In this document: in pieces, positions 56,992 to 64,000 of the stretch
Position numbering within the stretch: position 1 is the first letter of the stretch
Layout: each line of letters starts with the position of its first letter
From: Streptomyces sp. NBC_01314
GTDB lineage: Bacteria > Actinomycetota > Actinomycetes > Streptomycetales > Streptomycetaceae
Assembly: GCF_041435215.1 (NCBI RefSeq)
Contig: NZ_CP108394.1
Location: forward strand, 7,998,001-8,062,000
DNA: 64,000 bases
Direction: 5' to 3'
The notes under the pieces: generated by a model
The model's database searches: none
Seen by the model: only the letters and a program-made list of their open reading frames with translations
Told to the model about the DNA's origin: nothing
Translations under genes and position numbers: made by a program

Positions 56992-58878
56992 TTGCTGTTC
57001 CGCGCGTCCGCGAAAACGGTCGCCGTCATGGCACTCGACGGTTCGCTGTTTCTGCACCTCACCGACAAGTTCGTTCACATGCACGGCTATCGGCCCGGCG
57101 CCTCGGAGGTGCGTTCCTGGGAGCGCAGCATTCCCGTCCTGGCCGCCGCGCTCAACGACGCCGGCCTGGGCGACGTGGAGGTCATGCTGGAGTACGCGCT
57201 CCCGCTGAACAGCAAGCGCGCCGACGTGGTCCTCGCGGGTGTGCACCCGGTGACGGGAGAGCCGTCGTACGTCGTGGTGGAGCTGAAGCAGTGGAGCCAG
57301 GCGCTGCCCCACGAGGACGACCCCACCTTGTGTCATGTCGACGCCTATGCTCATCCGGTTCTGAACCCCATCGAGCAGGTCCGCCGTTACTGCGAATACC
57401 TCGTCAATTTCAACGGGGCGGTGGCGGAACACGGGCACCGGGTGGCGGGAGTGGCATTTCTGCACAACGCCACCGAATTCGGTGTGACCGGGCTGCGGGA
57501 GATCGAGCGTGACGGTCACGGACTGCTCTTCACAGCGGAACGCCGTGGCGCCTTCCTCGACCACCTACGTTCGAGGCTGAGCGACAAGCAGCCAGGGGCC
57601 GGGGCTGCGGACGAACTCAGCGCGGGCGCCACGGTGCCATCGAAGCAGCTCATGTCCGTGGCCGCTGAAGAGGTGCGCGAACGCACACAGTTCGTCCTCC
57701 TCGACGAGCAGCAGGTCGCGTACCGCATGGTGCTCAACGCGGTGGAGAAGGCCAAGCGCGCCGACCGCAAGGAGGTTGTCGTCGTCACGGGCGGTCCCGG
57801 CACCGGCAAGAGCGTCATTGCTCTCCAAGTGCTCGGCGAGCTCTACCGGCGCGGGGTGCCGGCGCTGCACGCCACCGGCTCGCAGTCGTTCACGAAGACG
57901 ATGAGGAAGGTCGCCGGAGCCCGCAAGCGGGAAGTCCAGGACCTGTTCAAGTACTTCAACAGCTTCATGACGGCAGAGAAGAACAGCCTGGGTGCCCTGA
58001 TCTGCGACGAGGCACACCGTATCCGGGAGACCTCGGCCAACCGCTACACGCGCGCCGCGCACCGCACCGGCCGGGCCCAGATCGACGAACTCATCGACGT
58101 CGCGTACGTGCCCGTCTTCTTCCTCGATGAGCACCAGGTCGTGCGCCCCGGAGAGATGGGCACCGTGGCGGAGATCAAGGCGGCAGCGGCGAAGCGGGGC
58201 ATCCCGTGCCAGGTCGTCCCGCTCGACAGCCAGTTCCGTTGCGGTGGCAGTGATGCCTACCTGCGTTGGGTGGTTCGCCTCCTCGGCCTGGAGCCGGGCG
58301 GGCCGGTCGTCTGGGAGCCCGATGACCGCATGCAGTTGCTGGTGGCCGACAGCCCGCAGGAGATGGAGGCCTTCCTCGAAGCCCGTCGATCCCAGGGCTA
58401 CGGTGCCCGTATGTCCGCAGGGTATTGCTGGCGCTGGTCCCCGGAACCCAAGCCCGGCGAGCCGCTCGCGCCAGACGTCGTCATCGGTGATTGGGCCCGC
58501 CCCTGGAACCTGCGCGGCGACCGCTCCGTCTCCGGCGCACCCCCGGCCGCACTCTGGGCCACCGACCCGGCGGGCTTCGGACAGGTCGGCTGCGTCTACA
58601 CCGCGCAGGGCTTCGAGTACGGCTGGTCCGGCGTCATCATCGGTCCCGACCTGGTCTGGCGCGGCGACCGCTGGATCACGGACCGCGCAGCTTCCAAGGA
58701 TCCGGTCTTCAAGAGGTCTACCCCGGACACGGACGTCGACCGCCTGATCCGCAACACCTACAAGGTCCTGCTGACCCGGGGCATGGTCGGCACGATCGTG
58801 TACTCGCCGGACGCGGAGACGCGGGAGAGACTGTGGGAGTTGGCGGGTGGAGTGGCACGGGAAGTCGTGCCGGTCTGA
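56992..58878 (+). CDS. PD-(D/E)XK nuclease fused to DUF2075 ATPase/helicase
   Basis: A 628-residue protein. Residues 60-105 show a nuclease core: RADVVLAG (Asp78) and VVVELKQW (Glu97, Lys99). The C-terminal DUF2075 motor has Walker A GGPGTGKS (267-274), Walker B LICDEAHR (339-342), VPVFFLDEHQVVRPGE, PLDSQFRC, YTAQGFEYGWSGVIIG and YKVLLTRGMVGTIVY, an SF1-like set. The start is likely TTG 56992, with GGGGGA upstream, because the family begins LLFRASAKTV; the in-frame ATG at 57029 is the alternative. Full length for the family. It follows the giant helicase in the same direction, and together they look like a defence cluster. Confidence 0.9.
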   Translation: MLFRASAKTVAVMALDGSLFLHLTDKFVHMHGYRPGASEVRSWERSIPVLAAALNDAGLGDVEVMLEYALPLNSKRADVVLAGVHPVTGEPSYVVVELKQWSQALPHEDDPTLCHVDAYAHPVLNPIEQVRRYCEYLVNFNGAVAEHGHRVAGVAFLHNATEFGVTGLREIERDGHGLLFTAERRGAFLDHLRSRLSDKQPGAGAADELSAGATVPSKQLMSVAAEEVRERTQFVLLDEQQVAYRMVLNAVEKAKRADRKEVVVVTGGPGTGKSVIALQVLGELYRRGVPALHATGSQSFTKTMRKVAGARKREVQDLFKYFNSFMTAEKNSLGALICDEAHRIRETSANRYTRAAHRTGRAQIDELIDVAYVPVFFLDEHQVVRPGEMGTVAEIKAAAAKRGIPCQVVPLDSQFRCGGSDAYLRWVVRLLGLEPGGPVVWEPDDRMQLLVADSPQEMEAFLEARRSQGYGARMSAGYCWRWSPEPKPGEPLAPDVVIGDWARPWNLRGDRSVSGAPPAALWATDPAGFGQVGCVYTAQGFEYGWSGVIIGPDLVWRGDRWITDRAASKDPVFKRSTPDTDVDRLIRNTYKVLLTRGMVGTIVYSPDAETRERLWELAGGVAREVVPV

Positions 58879-58896
58879 CGGACCGGTTGTGTGCGT

Positions 58897-59262
58897 TCAG
58901 ATGTCGTCAGAAGCCCAGCCGGGTGGATTCCGCTGGGCTTCACGCAGAAGGCGATCGACGTCGAAGCCGTGCTCGCTCAGCCGGTACCGAGCCGTGTCCA
59001 AGTGGCGCTCTTCGAAGAGATGTCGATACCACGGCAGGAGAACGAACGCCTCGACGCTCAGCTCAAGACGGCCGGCCTCCCACAGCCTGGTGAAGCCGTC
59101 CGAGGCGTTGCCGCCGCGCAGAAGCTGCTTGGCGGCCCCGACGCCGCCCAGCTCACCCAGCATCTGTACGAACCTCGTGGGGTTGTAGCCGATCTCGCGC
59201 TTGAGACGTTCGGCGCCGCTGCGCATGTCGCCGTGGAACCTGTTGTCTGCTTCGCTCGGCAT
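58897..59262 (-). CDS. Small conserved protein linked to defence genes
   Basis: A 121-residue soluble protein with the pattern IGYNPTRFVQMLGELGGVGAAKQLL ... GFTRLWEAGRLELSVEAFVL ... LFEERHLDTARYRLSEHGFDVD. I know this pattern as a widespread unassigned family that often stands next to restriction or other nuclease genes. It has no catalytic motif that I can see. It lies 58 bases downstream of the helicase-PLD gene on the same strand, so the two are probably cotranscribed, and converges with the DUF2075 gene. It may be an accessory or regulatory subunit (inference). Confidence 0.82.
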   Translation of the reverse strand: MPSEADNRFHGDMRSGAERLKREIGYNPTRFVQMLGELGGVGAAKQLLRGGNASDGFTRLWEAGRLELSVEAFVLLPWYRHLFEERHLDTARYRLSEHGFDVDRLLREAQRNPPGWASDDI

Positions 59263-59320
59263 CCGTCTCGCTCCCCTGACCTGGCACCTTTGTCGGGATG
59301 AAAGGTGCGGCGCGACCCTA

Positions 59321-62300
59321 CTACTCCTGCCGGGGAGGCAGCCATCGTGCTGCCTGCTCGCGGCTCACCTTGTTCGCATCGACGTACCAGGCACGGCGTT
59401 CGGGGTCCCAGCGTGCTTTGAGGCGCTTCTTCACCTCGTTGTTGTCCTCGAACGGGACGTCCAGGTACAGCCGGGCGGTTGGAGCGCTTTGTGGACCGCC
59501 GGGCTCTCGCAGCCGCGGATTCCAGGCGGACCTCTCCTTCCGCGCCCGCTCGATCACCTGCCCGACACGCTCACAAGCGACGGGATCGGTGAGACGCATC
59601 ATCAGGTCCGTCGGCCCAGTGTTCGCCAGCAGGTTCAGGGACCCGTGCCACAGGATCGTGCCGTCCAGGATCAGGACTTTCTCGTGCATGCGCTCCCGGA
59701 ACTCCACCACGCATCCGTACGATCGCAGTTCCTCGACCAGGCCCGAGACTCTGGATGCCGCAGCCTCCGTCGACTGCTCATCCGGGTCTCGTGTTGTCAC
59801 GGTCACCCGCACACCGTCCGCGACGCGCTTCGCGAGCGAGCTGCCCCAGGACCGCACGGGACGCGGGTCGAGGAACGGGGAGTAGAGCTCGATACTGCGC
59901 GTGGCCCGGTCGAGATCCCACCGCACCGCCTGCGGCACCTCGTCGGCAGGGAAGAATGCGGGCCGGGCCAGTTCCTCCTCCGACAGCACAGAGAGCTGCG
60001 CAGCGTCCCGGACGGGGATGAGCTGGTCCAGAGACAGCAGTTGGGCATGCGCCTCGAGATGATCGAGCATGCGTAGCGCCTCGCTGCCGATGCCGAGGTG
60101 TTCGCGAAGGTGCTCGACGTCCGCGAGGACCACCAGATGGTCCTGCGCCCTGCTGAGAGCGACGTTGAGTAGACGGCAAGTCTGGGAGGACAGACCGGTG
60201 CCTTGGTAGAAGTATCCGGGGTGCCGACCGGCCCCGGCTGTGGTGTCGAGGATGACGACCGGGCGCTGACTGCCCTGGAACCGGTGGATCGTGTCGACGA
60301 GCCCCTCGTAGGACTCGCCGAACCGGTGAGCGAGACTGCGCTGAAGTGCCTTTACCTGTGCCTTGTAGGGGGCGATCACCGCGAGCCGATCGGTGGCCCG
60401 TTCTCCGGCGGGAACGTCCTGCCACTTGCGGCCCGGCAGAACGCCCTCGTACTGCAGACCCCGTACGAGTTCGTGGACCGCTGCCTCGTGAACGGTGTTG
60501 GTCTGGTGGTCCCGTCCAGTGATGCGCTGCTTCGACGTGTCGATGAGAATCAACGGGGCGTCGACGAGCGGATTGAACGGCATGCGCGAGGAGTCCCCGC
60601 GGCCGGTCGACAGGGGAGCATCGGGGTAGGCGACGGTGTTCACCAGGTCGCAGATCGGGCTTCGCATCCGGTACTGCGTGTCGAGCGCGACGAGGCGGCT
60701 GTCCGGACGGACCGAGCCGGAGGCACCGACCAGACCTGCGGCGTGGAAGACGTCCCGCGCCGTCCACAACGCGGCGTGGTCCCGCTCGTCCGGCGTCGCC
60801 TTACGGTCACCGACTCCCTTGGTCACGGCCGGCAGCTGCCGGAAGTCACCGGCGACGACGACTCGCTTGCGCGCCAGGCCCGCCGCGTACCAGGCGGACG
60901 GCAGAGCGACCATCCCCGCCTCGTCGATGACGACGACGTCGACTCGGTCCAGCAGCTTCTTCGACTGCACGGCCTTGGCGACGGTGGTGCCGAGCACCCG
61001 GCACTTCGAGTGGACCGTGTCCTTGATTGCCCGTCGCTGTTGGTCAAGCCCGTCGATCTCCTGCTGCAACCGGTCGGCCTTGCTGACCAGGGCGGCCCGG
61101 TCGGGCACCCCCACCAGTCCGGTCTCAGCGTCGGCGAGGGTTTTTCGGATCCGTGTGAGATCCGCGGTGGCCCGGCGCAGAGCGCGATCGCCGGCGGCCA
61201 GGTTGGAGACAATCTGCTCCAACCTCGTGCGGGCGCCGGTGATGGCGGCCTGTGCGTGGTCGAGCTGTTTGCGCTTGCGCCCGCCGAAGATGCCGTCCGG
61301 ATCACCGATCTTGACCACTGTCCGGTTGTGCTCGGCGATCTCGGACCGCGCCCGCAGCTGCGCCGATATGGCCGCTTCCCGTGACGCTGTGGCGCTGTTG
61401 TGAGCCTTTTGCGCGTCGGTGAATTCGTTCCGCAGGGCGCGGGCCCTGTCATGGGCCGCTATGTGGGCTCGTGCCGCGCGCAGCGCCTCGGTGTGCTCCG
61501 TCAGTGCGGCGTCCAACTTCGCGGAGAGCCGTGCCGCGATCCGGTCCGGGTCGATCTGGTCCCCGTACGTATCGCGGAGCGAGGCGACGGCGATGTCCCC
61601 GGCCCGCTGTACGAGTCCTTCCTTGAAGGCGGACTCACCGGACAGCAGGTCGCAGACGCGCTCCAGTGCCTGATCGACCGCCACCTTCGTCGGGGCGAGG
61701 AACAGCACATTGAGCCCTTGCCGACAGGTGCCCTCGATGATGTGCCCGACGACGTCCGTCTTGCCGGTCCCGGGAGGCCCCCACAGGAAGGTGACTTCAC
61801 TGGCGAGAGCCCGCGCCACGGCCTGACGTTGTCCTGAATTGAGCTGCAGGGAAGCCCAGTTGGCCACCCACCGGGCCACCGAGCGCTCACTGTCGATCCG
61901 GGGTGTCCCCTGGCCAATCATCCATCCCGCGCTCTCCAGCCGCACCGGATGGTCCGGTTGCCCCACGGATTCCAGTCGCTCGACGAGAACCCGCAGGCCC
62001 GCCGTCTCGTCCTCCCGGATCTGCACGTTCGCCGGGGATACGCCGAGCGCGGCGGCCGTGGTGAGTCGCACCTTGCCCTCCGGTATCCGGGCGACCTCCG
62101 CCGATGCCCATTCGCCCGTCGACCGCGAGGCCCTGACCAGCACGTCCTTGCCGTCCAGCGCGGCCTGCCAGGTACGGCACTCGAAGAGGTACTCGTGCCG
62201 GCCGTCCCATGACGAGACCCGGCGTCCCTTCGAAAGGGACACCTTCACGCCGTCCTTGGCATCGTTGCGCAACTCGGCGGCGATCTCCAGCCGGACAGCG

Positions 62301-62347
62301 GTCAGCAGTTCATTGACCGGATGTGGACGCGTCGTTCCCTCTGCCAT
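59321..62347 (-). CDS. SF1 helicase / phospholipase-D nuclease / DUF5710 fusion
   Basis: A 1008-residue protein. ATG 62347 has GGGGGTGG upstream. An N-terminal OB-like part is followed by a UPF1/Dna2-type helicase with Walker A GPPGTGKT (190-197), a coiled-coil insertion, Walker B VVVIDEAG (Asp475), DFRQLPAV, LDTQYRMRSPI, TIHRFQGSQRPVVILD and LNVALSRAQDHLVVL. Next is a phospholipase-D-type nuclease with one HKD motif (His888, Lys890, Asp895, then GSLN), which would need to dimerise. The last 50 residues are DUF5710 (RLYLDVPFEDNNEVKKRLKARWDPERRAWYV), a small module often attached to nucleic-acid enzymes. Probable nucleic-acid-processing defence protein. Confidence 0.92.
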   Translation of the reverse strand: MAEGTTRPHPVNELLTAVRLEIAAELRNDAKDGVKVSLSKGRRVSSWDGRHEYLFECRTWQAALDGKDVLVRASRSTGEWASAEVARIPEGKVRLTTAAALGVSPANVQIREDETAGLRVLVERLESVGQPDHPVRLESAGWMIGQGTPRIDSERSVARWVANWASLQLNSGQRQAVARALASEVTFLWGPPGTGKTDVVGHIIEGTCRQGLNVLFLAPTKVAVDQALERVCDLLSGESAFKEGLVQRAGDIAVASLRDTYGDQIDPDRIAARLSAKLDAALTEHTEALRAARAHIAAHDRARALRNEFTDAQKAHNSATASREAAISAQLRARSEIAEHNRTVVKIGDPDGIFGGRKRKQLDHAQAAITGARTRLEQIVSNLAAGDRALRRATADLTRIRKTLADAETGLVGVPDRAALVSKADRLQQEIDGLDQQRRAIKDTVHSKCRVLGTTVAKAVQSKKLLDRVDVVVIDEAGMVALPSAWYAAGLARKRVVVAGDFRQLPAVTKGVGDRKATPDERDHAALWTARDVFHAAGLVGASGSVRPDSRLVALDTQYRMRSPICDLVNTVAYPDAPLSTGRGDSSRMPFNPLVDAPLILIDTSKQRITGRDHQTNTVHEAAVHELVRGLQYEGVLPGRKWQDVPAGERATDRLAVIAPYKAQVKALQRSLAHRFGESYEGLVDTIHRFQGSQRPVVILDTTAGAGRHPGYFYQGTGLSSQTCRLLNVALSRAQDHLVVLADVEHLREHLGIGSEALRMLDHLEAHAQLLSLDQLIPVRDAAQLSVLSEEELARPAFFPADEVPQAVRWDLDRATRSIELYSPFLDPRPVRSWGSSLAKRVADGVRVTVTTRDPDEQSTEAAASRVSGLVEELRSYGCVVEFRERMHEKVLILDGTILWHGSLNLLANTGPTDLMMRLTDPVACERVGQVIERARKERSAWNPRLREPGGPQSAPTARLYLDVPFEDNNEVKKRLKARWDPERRAWYVDANKVSREQAARWLPPRQE

Positions 62348-62646
62348 GGAACCACCCCCGAGGTGATCGGCCGAACGTCGATGTCGTGCGCGGAACGACG
62401 GGACCTTACGCATGGCATGTGATGTCGGGAATGGATCCGGCCAGCGGCACAATTTACCTTGCGGAGGAGCGCTCCTGTGCTGTGAATCGCTCTGCCGCGA
62501 ACTGAGCGACCGGCGCTGGTGGGACACTTCGAGGCGGGGCTCTTGAGCACGGCTGGCGGCACCACGGTTGAGCTCACCGGCAGTGCGGACCCCTCGGAGC
62601 TGCGGAACGAGTGGTCCCTGACAGATACGTATGCCGAAGTGCGGCG
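62348..62646. promoter_or_regulatory. Divergent promoter region
   Basis: 299 bases between the helicase-PLD gene (minus) and the large unknown gene (plus). The stretch around 62385-62460 is less GC-rich (TCGTGCGCGGAACGACG, CAATTTACCTTGCGG) and should contain both promoters. No clear operator palindrome was found. Confidence 0.45.
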
Positions 62647-64000
62647 ATGTCCCATAACATCCATGCCATCGCCCGCCACAGGGCGCATACATGGAGCAGG
62701 TGGGGGGCCACCCAATTGGCTGTCGATTTCGATGACGAACCCGATCTCGAAGAACTACGTCGCCGAGAAATGGCGCAGCGTGCACGAAGGCGTCTGGCTC
62801 GGGAACGAGGTGAGATCCCCGTACTGAGTGCGCGGTTCAGGAAGATTTCCTCTTCTTCTGAGAACGACGCGACGCCCTCACCGCAGTCCGAGCCGGTCAC
62901 GCTGTCGGCACGCGCCGACCAGGCACTGAGGCGCATAGCGGAAGAGGCGGGCGACCCGGATTCTTTCGTGGAGGTGCTGGCGCGGGCCGGAGCGGAGGAA
63001 GATCCCCATGCTGTGGTCGTGGAGGCCGTTCGTGAGCATCTTCTGAACTGCTCTCCTCTGGTGGCGCTGCGCCATCTCGTCGAACTGACCCATGGCGGAC
63101 TGCCCATGCTCGCCGATGACGAGCTCTCCCGAGGTGAAGCCCTGCTGGCGGAGCGGCTTCCGGCTCCTTCCGCGTCGCCCCTTCACCCGGACGCGTGGCA
63201 GATACATGTGGAGGCTGTGGAAGCGTCCGGCCGGGGTGTGCTTTCGGGCGAGGCATGGCATCGGCTGGCCGGGACGCTGCCGTTGCCGGTGGTCGACGAT
63301 CTCATCGATGCCGGAACCTTGGACCGGCGAGTCCTTCCGGCGCTGCGAGGGCTGGAGGATCGCGAGGCTTATCTCGTCGCGCGACTGGAGCCCGAGGACT
63401 TGACCGAGGCCGAGCTGTCGGTGCTGGGGTGGCAGGACGAAGCGAGAAGAAGGGCCCTCCACAGAGGAGAGGCGATTGACGCGCTCGACGGTTGCCACGA
63501 CCGATGGAGCCTGCGCTCGGCGCTGCTCGGCGGAGAGACCGCCGGACTCGATTCTGTCACCAACACGCTGGCGCCCGGGCAGAGCCTTCCGTCGGCTCTC
63601 GCGCAGTTCCTGCACTCTCTGCAGTCGATCCGGCGAGGTGGCGCCGTGGACCGAGAACTGGGCAACGACCGCGGCCTGTTTGCTGTACTGGAGGACTGGC
63701 TGCCCGCAGGTCGTCTCGTTGCCGGGCGTGCGGCATTCCACTACTGGGCGGGCACAAGGCGTCTCTACCGGCTGCTGGACGAGCTCCACTGGGCCATGGC
63801 CGTCGAGCCGGAGACGGTTCCGGACACACTGCGGGGAGTTGTGCAACAGGCAAGTGCCCTGCGCAACGAGCAGGGAGGGGCGACCGCAGGGCGTGCGGAT
63901 CGGGAAGCGCGCGTGGTACTTGCCTACGTGTACTTCCTGACAGCCCGCCCAGGCGAGCGAGACCGGCTCGATCACGCCGTCGGGCTGTTGGAGGAGCTGA
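62647..64000 (+). CDS. Large unknown protein, runs off the right edge
   Basis: From ATG 62647 an uninterrupted frame of at least 451 codons continues past the window end. It begins MSHNIHAIARHRAHTWSRW, then GATQLAVDFDDEPDLEELRRREMAQRARR, a short Ser/Glu-rich linker, and a long predicted alpha-helical region (ADQALRRIAEEAGDPDSFVEVLARAG, AVREHLLNCSPLVALRHLVELTHGG, LPALRGLEDREAYLVARLEPEDL). Third codon positions are strongly G/C, as in real genes here, while the minus-strand open frames over the same bases are not. No known domain is recognised. It is divergent from the helicase-PLD gene and may be part of the same system. Confidence 0.8.
   Translation, partial: MSHNIHAIARHRAHTWSRWGATQLAVDFDDEPDLEELRRREMAQRARRRLARERGEIPVLSARFRKISSSSENDATPSPQSEPVTLSARADQALRRIAEEAGDPDSFVEVLARAGAEEDPHAVVVEAVREHLLNCSPLVALRHLVELTHGGLPMLADDELSRGEALLAERLPAPSASPLHPDAWQIHVEAVEASGRGVLSGEAWHRLAGTLPLPVVDDLIDAGTLDRRVLPALRGLEDREAYLVARLEPEDLTEAELSVLGWQDEARRRALHRGEAIDALDGCHDRWSLRSALLGGETAGLDSVTNTLAPGQSLPSALAQFLHSLQSIRRGGAVDRELGNDRGLFAVLEDWLPAGRLVAGRAAFHYWAGTRRLYRLLDELHWAMAVEPETVPDTLRGVVQQASALRNEQGGATAGRADREARVVLAYVYFLTARPGERDRLDHAVGLLEEL

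Noticed and set aside
62878..63975. Minus-strand frame of 365 codons at the right end
   Set aside because: The plus strand is open for over 450 codons with better third-position G/C and a plausible start at 62647.
1..64000. tRNA genes
   Set aside because: No cloverleaf with a TTCGAAT-type T-loop and matching acceptor stem was noticed by eye. A tRNAscan run would be decisive.

Overview
This window is Streptomyces chromosomal DNA. It is very GC-rich with strong third-position G/C bias, many GTG starts, frequent 4-bp ATGA/GTGA gene overlaps, F420-type and secreted actinobacterial families, and a bifunctional RNase H/acid phosphatase gene next to Nif3, zinc-ribbon and RNase P RNA genes, an order typical of the Streptomyces core.

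Layout. 1-1.4 kb: a partial XRE-type regulator, an anti-sigma-like ATP-binding protein and a secreted transglycosylase-like protein. 1.7-8.1 kb: a translationally coupled five-gene operon on the minus strand under a cobalamin riboswitch. It encodes a secreted prenyltransferase-fold (intrinsic-factor-like) protein, a secreted membrane-anchored partner and ECF transporter T, A and S components. It reads as a vitamin B12 capture and import system. 8.1-32.5 kb: a KstR-like TetR regulator with three sites matching the KstR operator pattern. These sit before an aldehyde dehydrogenase/ferredoxin pair, before a glycosyltransferase-methyltransferase-prenyltransferase-like operon, and before a MaoC hydratase-alcohol dehydrogenase-SDR operon. 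The same stretch holds an unassigned structured small RNA, an LLM oxidoreductase, an amidase with a decayed partial copy beside it, an Mrr-TerD fusion protein, an MFS exporter and a sigma/membrane-protein pair. 32.7-45.8 kb: housekeeping and small regulatory genes (Nif3, zinc ribbon, RNase H, KDPG aldolase, YaaA, RNB ribonuclease, MerR, AraC, EamA), a frameshifted Uma2 gene and rnpB.

45.8-49.2 kb is a small island flanked by a 26-bp perfect direct repeat of the 3' end of rnpB. It holds a quinone-reductase/HxlR pair, a Fic toxin-antitoxin pair and a broken ATP-grasp gene, but no integrase.

49.8-64 kb looks like a defence-type cluster. Three successive large proteins each join an SF1-like motor to a different nuclease fold: DUF4011-helicase-Vsr/DUF559-DUF3320, PD-(D/E)XK-DUF2075, and helicase-phospholipase D-DUF5710. 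They are accompanied by a small conserved protein and a large unknown gene that runs off the window. Together with the rnpB attachment repeats, this is the most promising place for an undescribed system.

All names come from reading motifs by eye. No database search or structure prediction was run.
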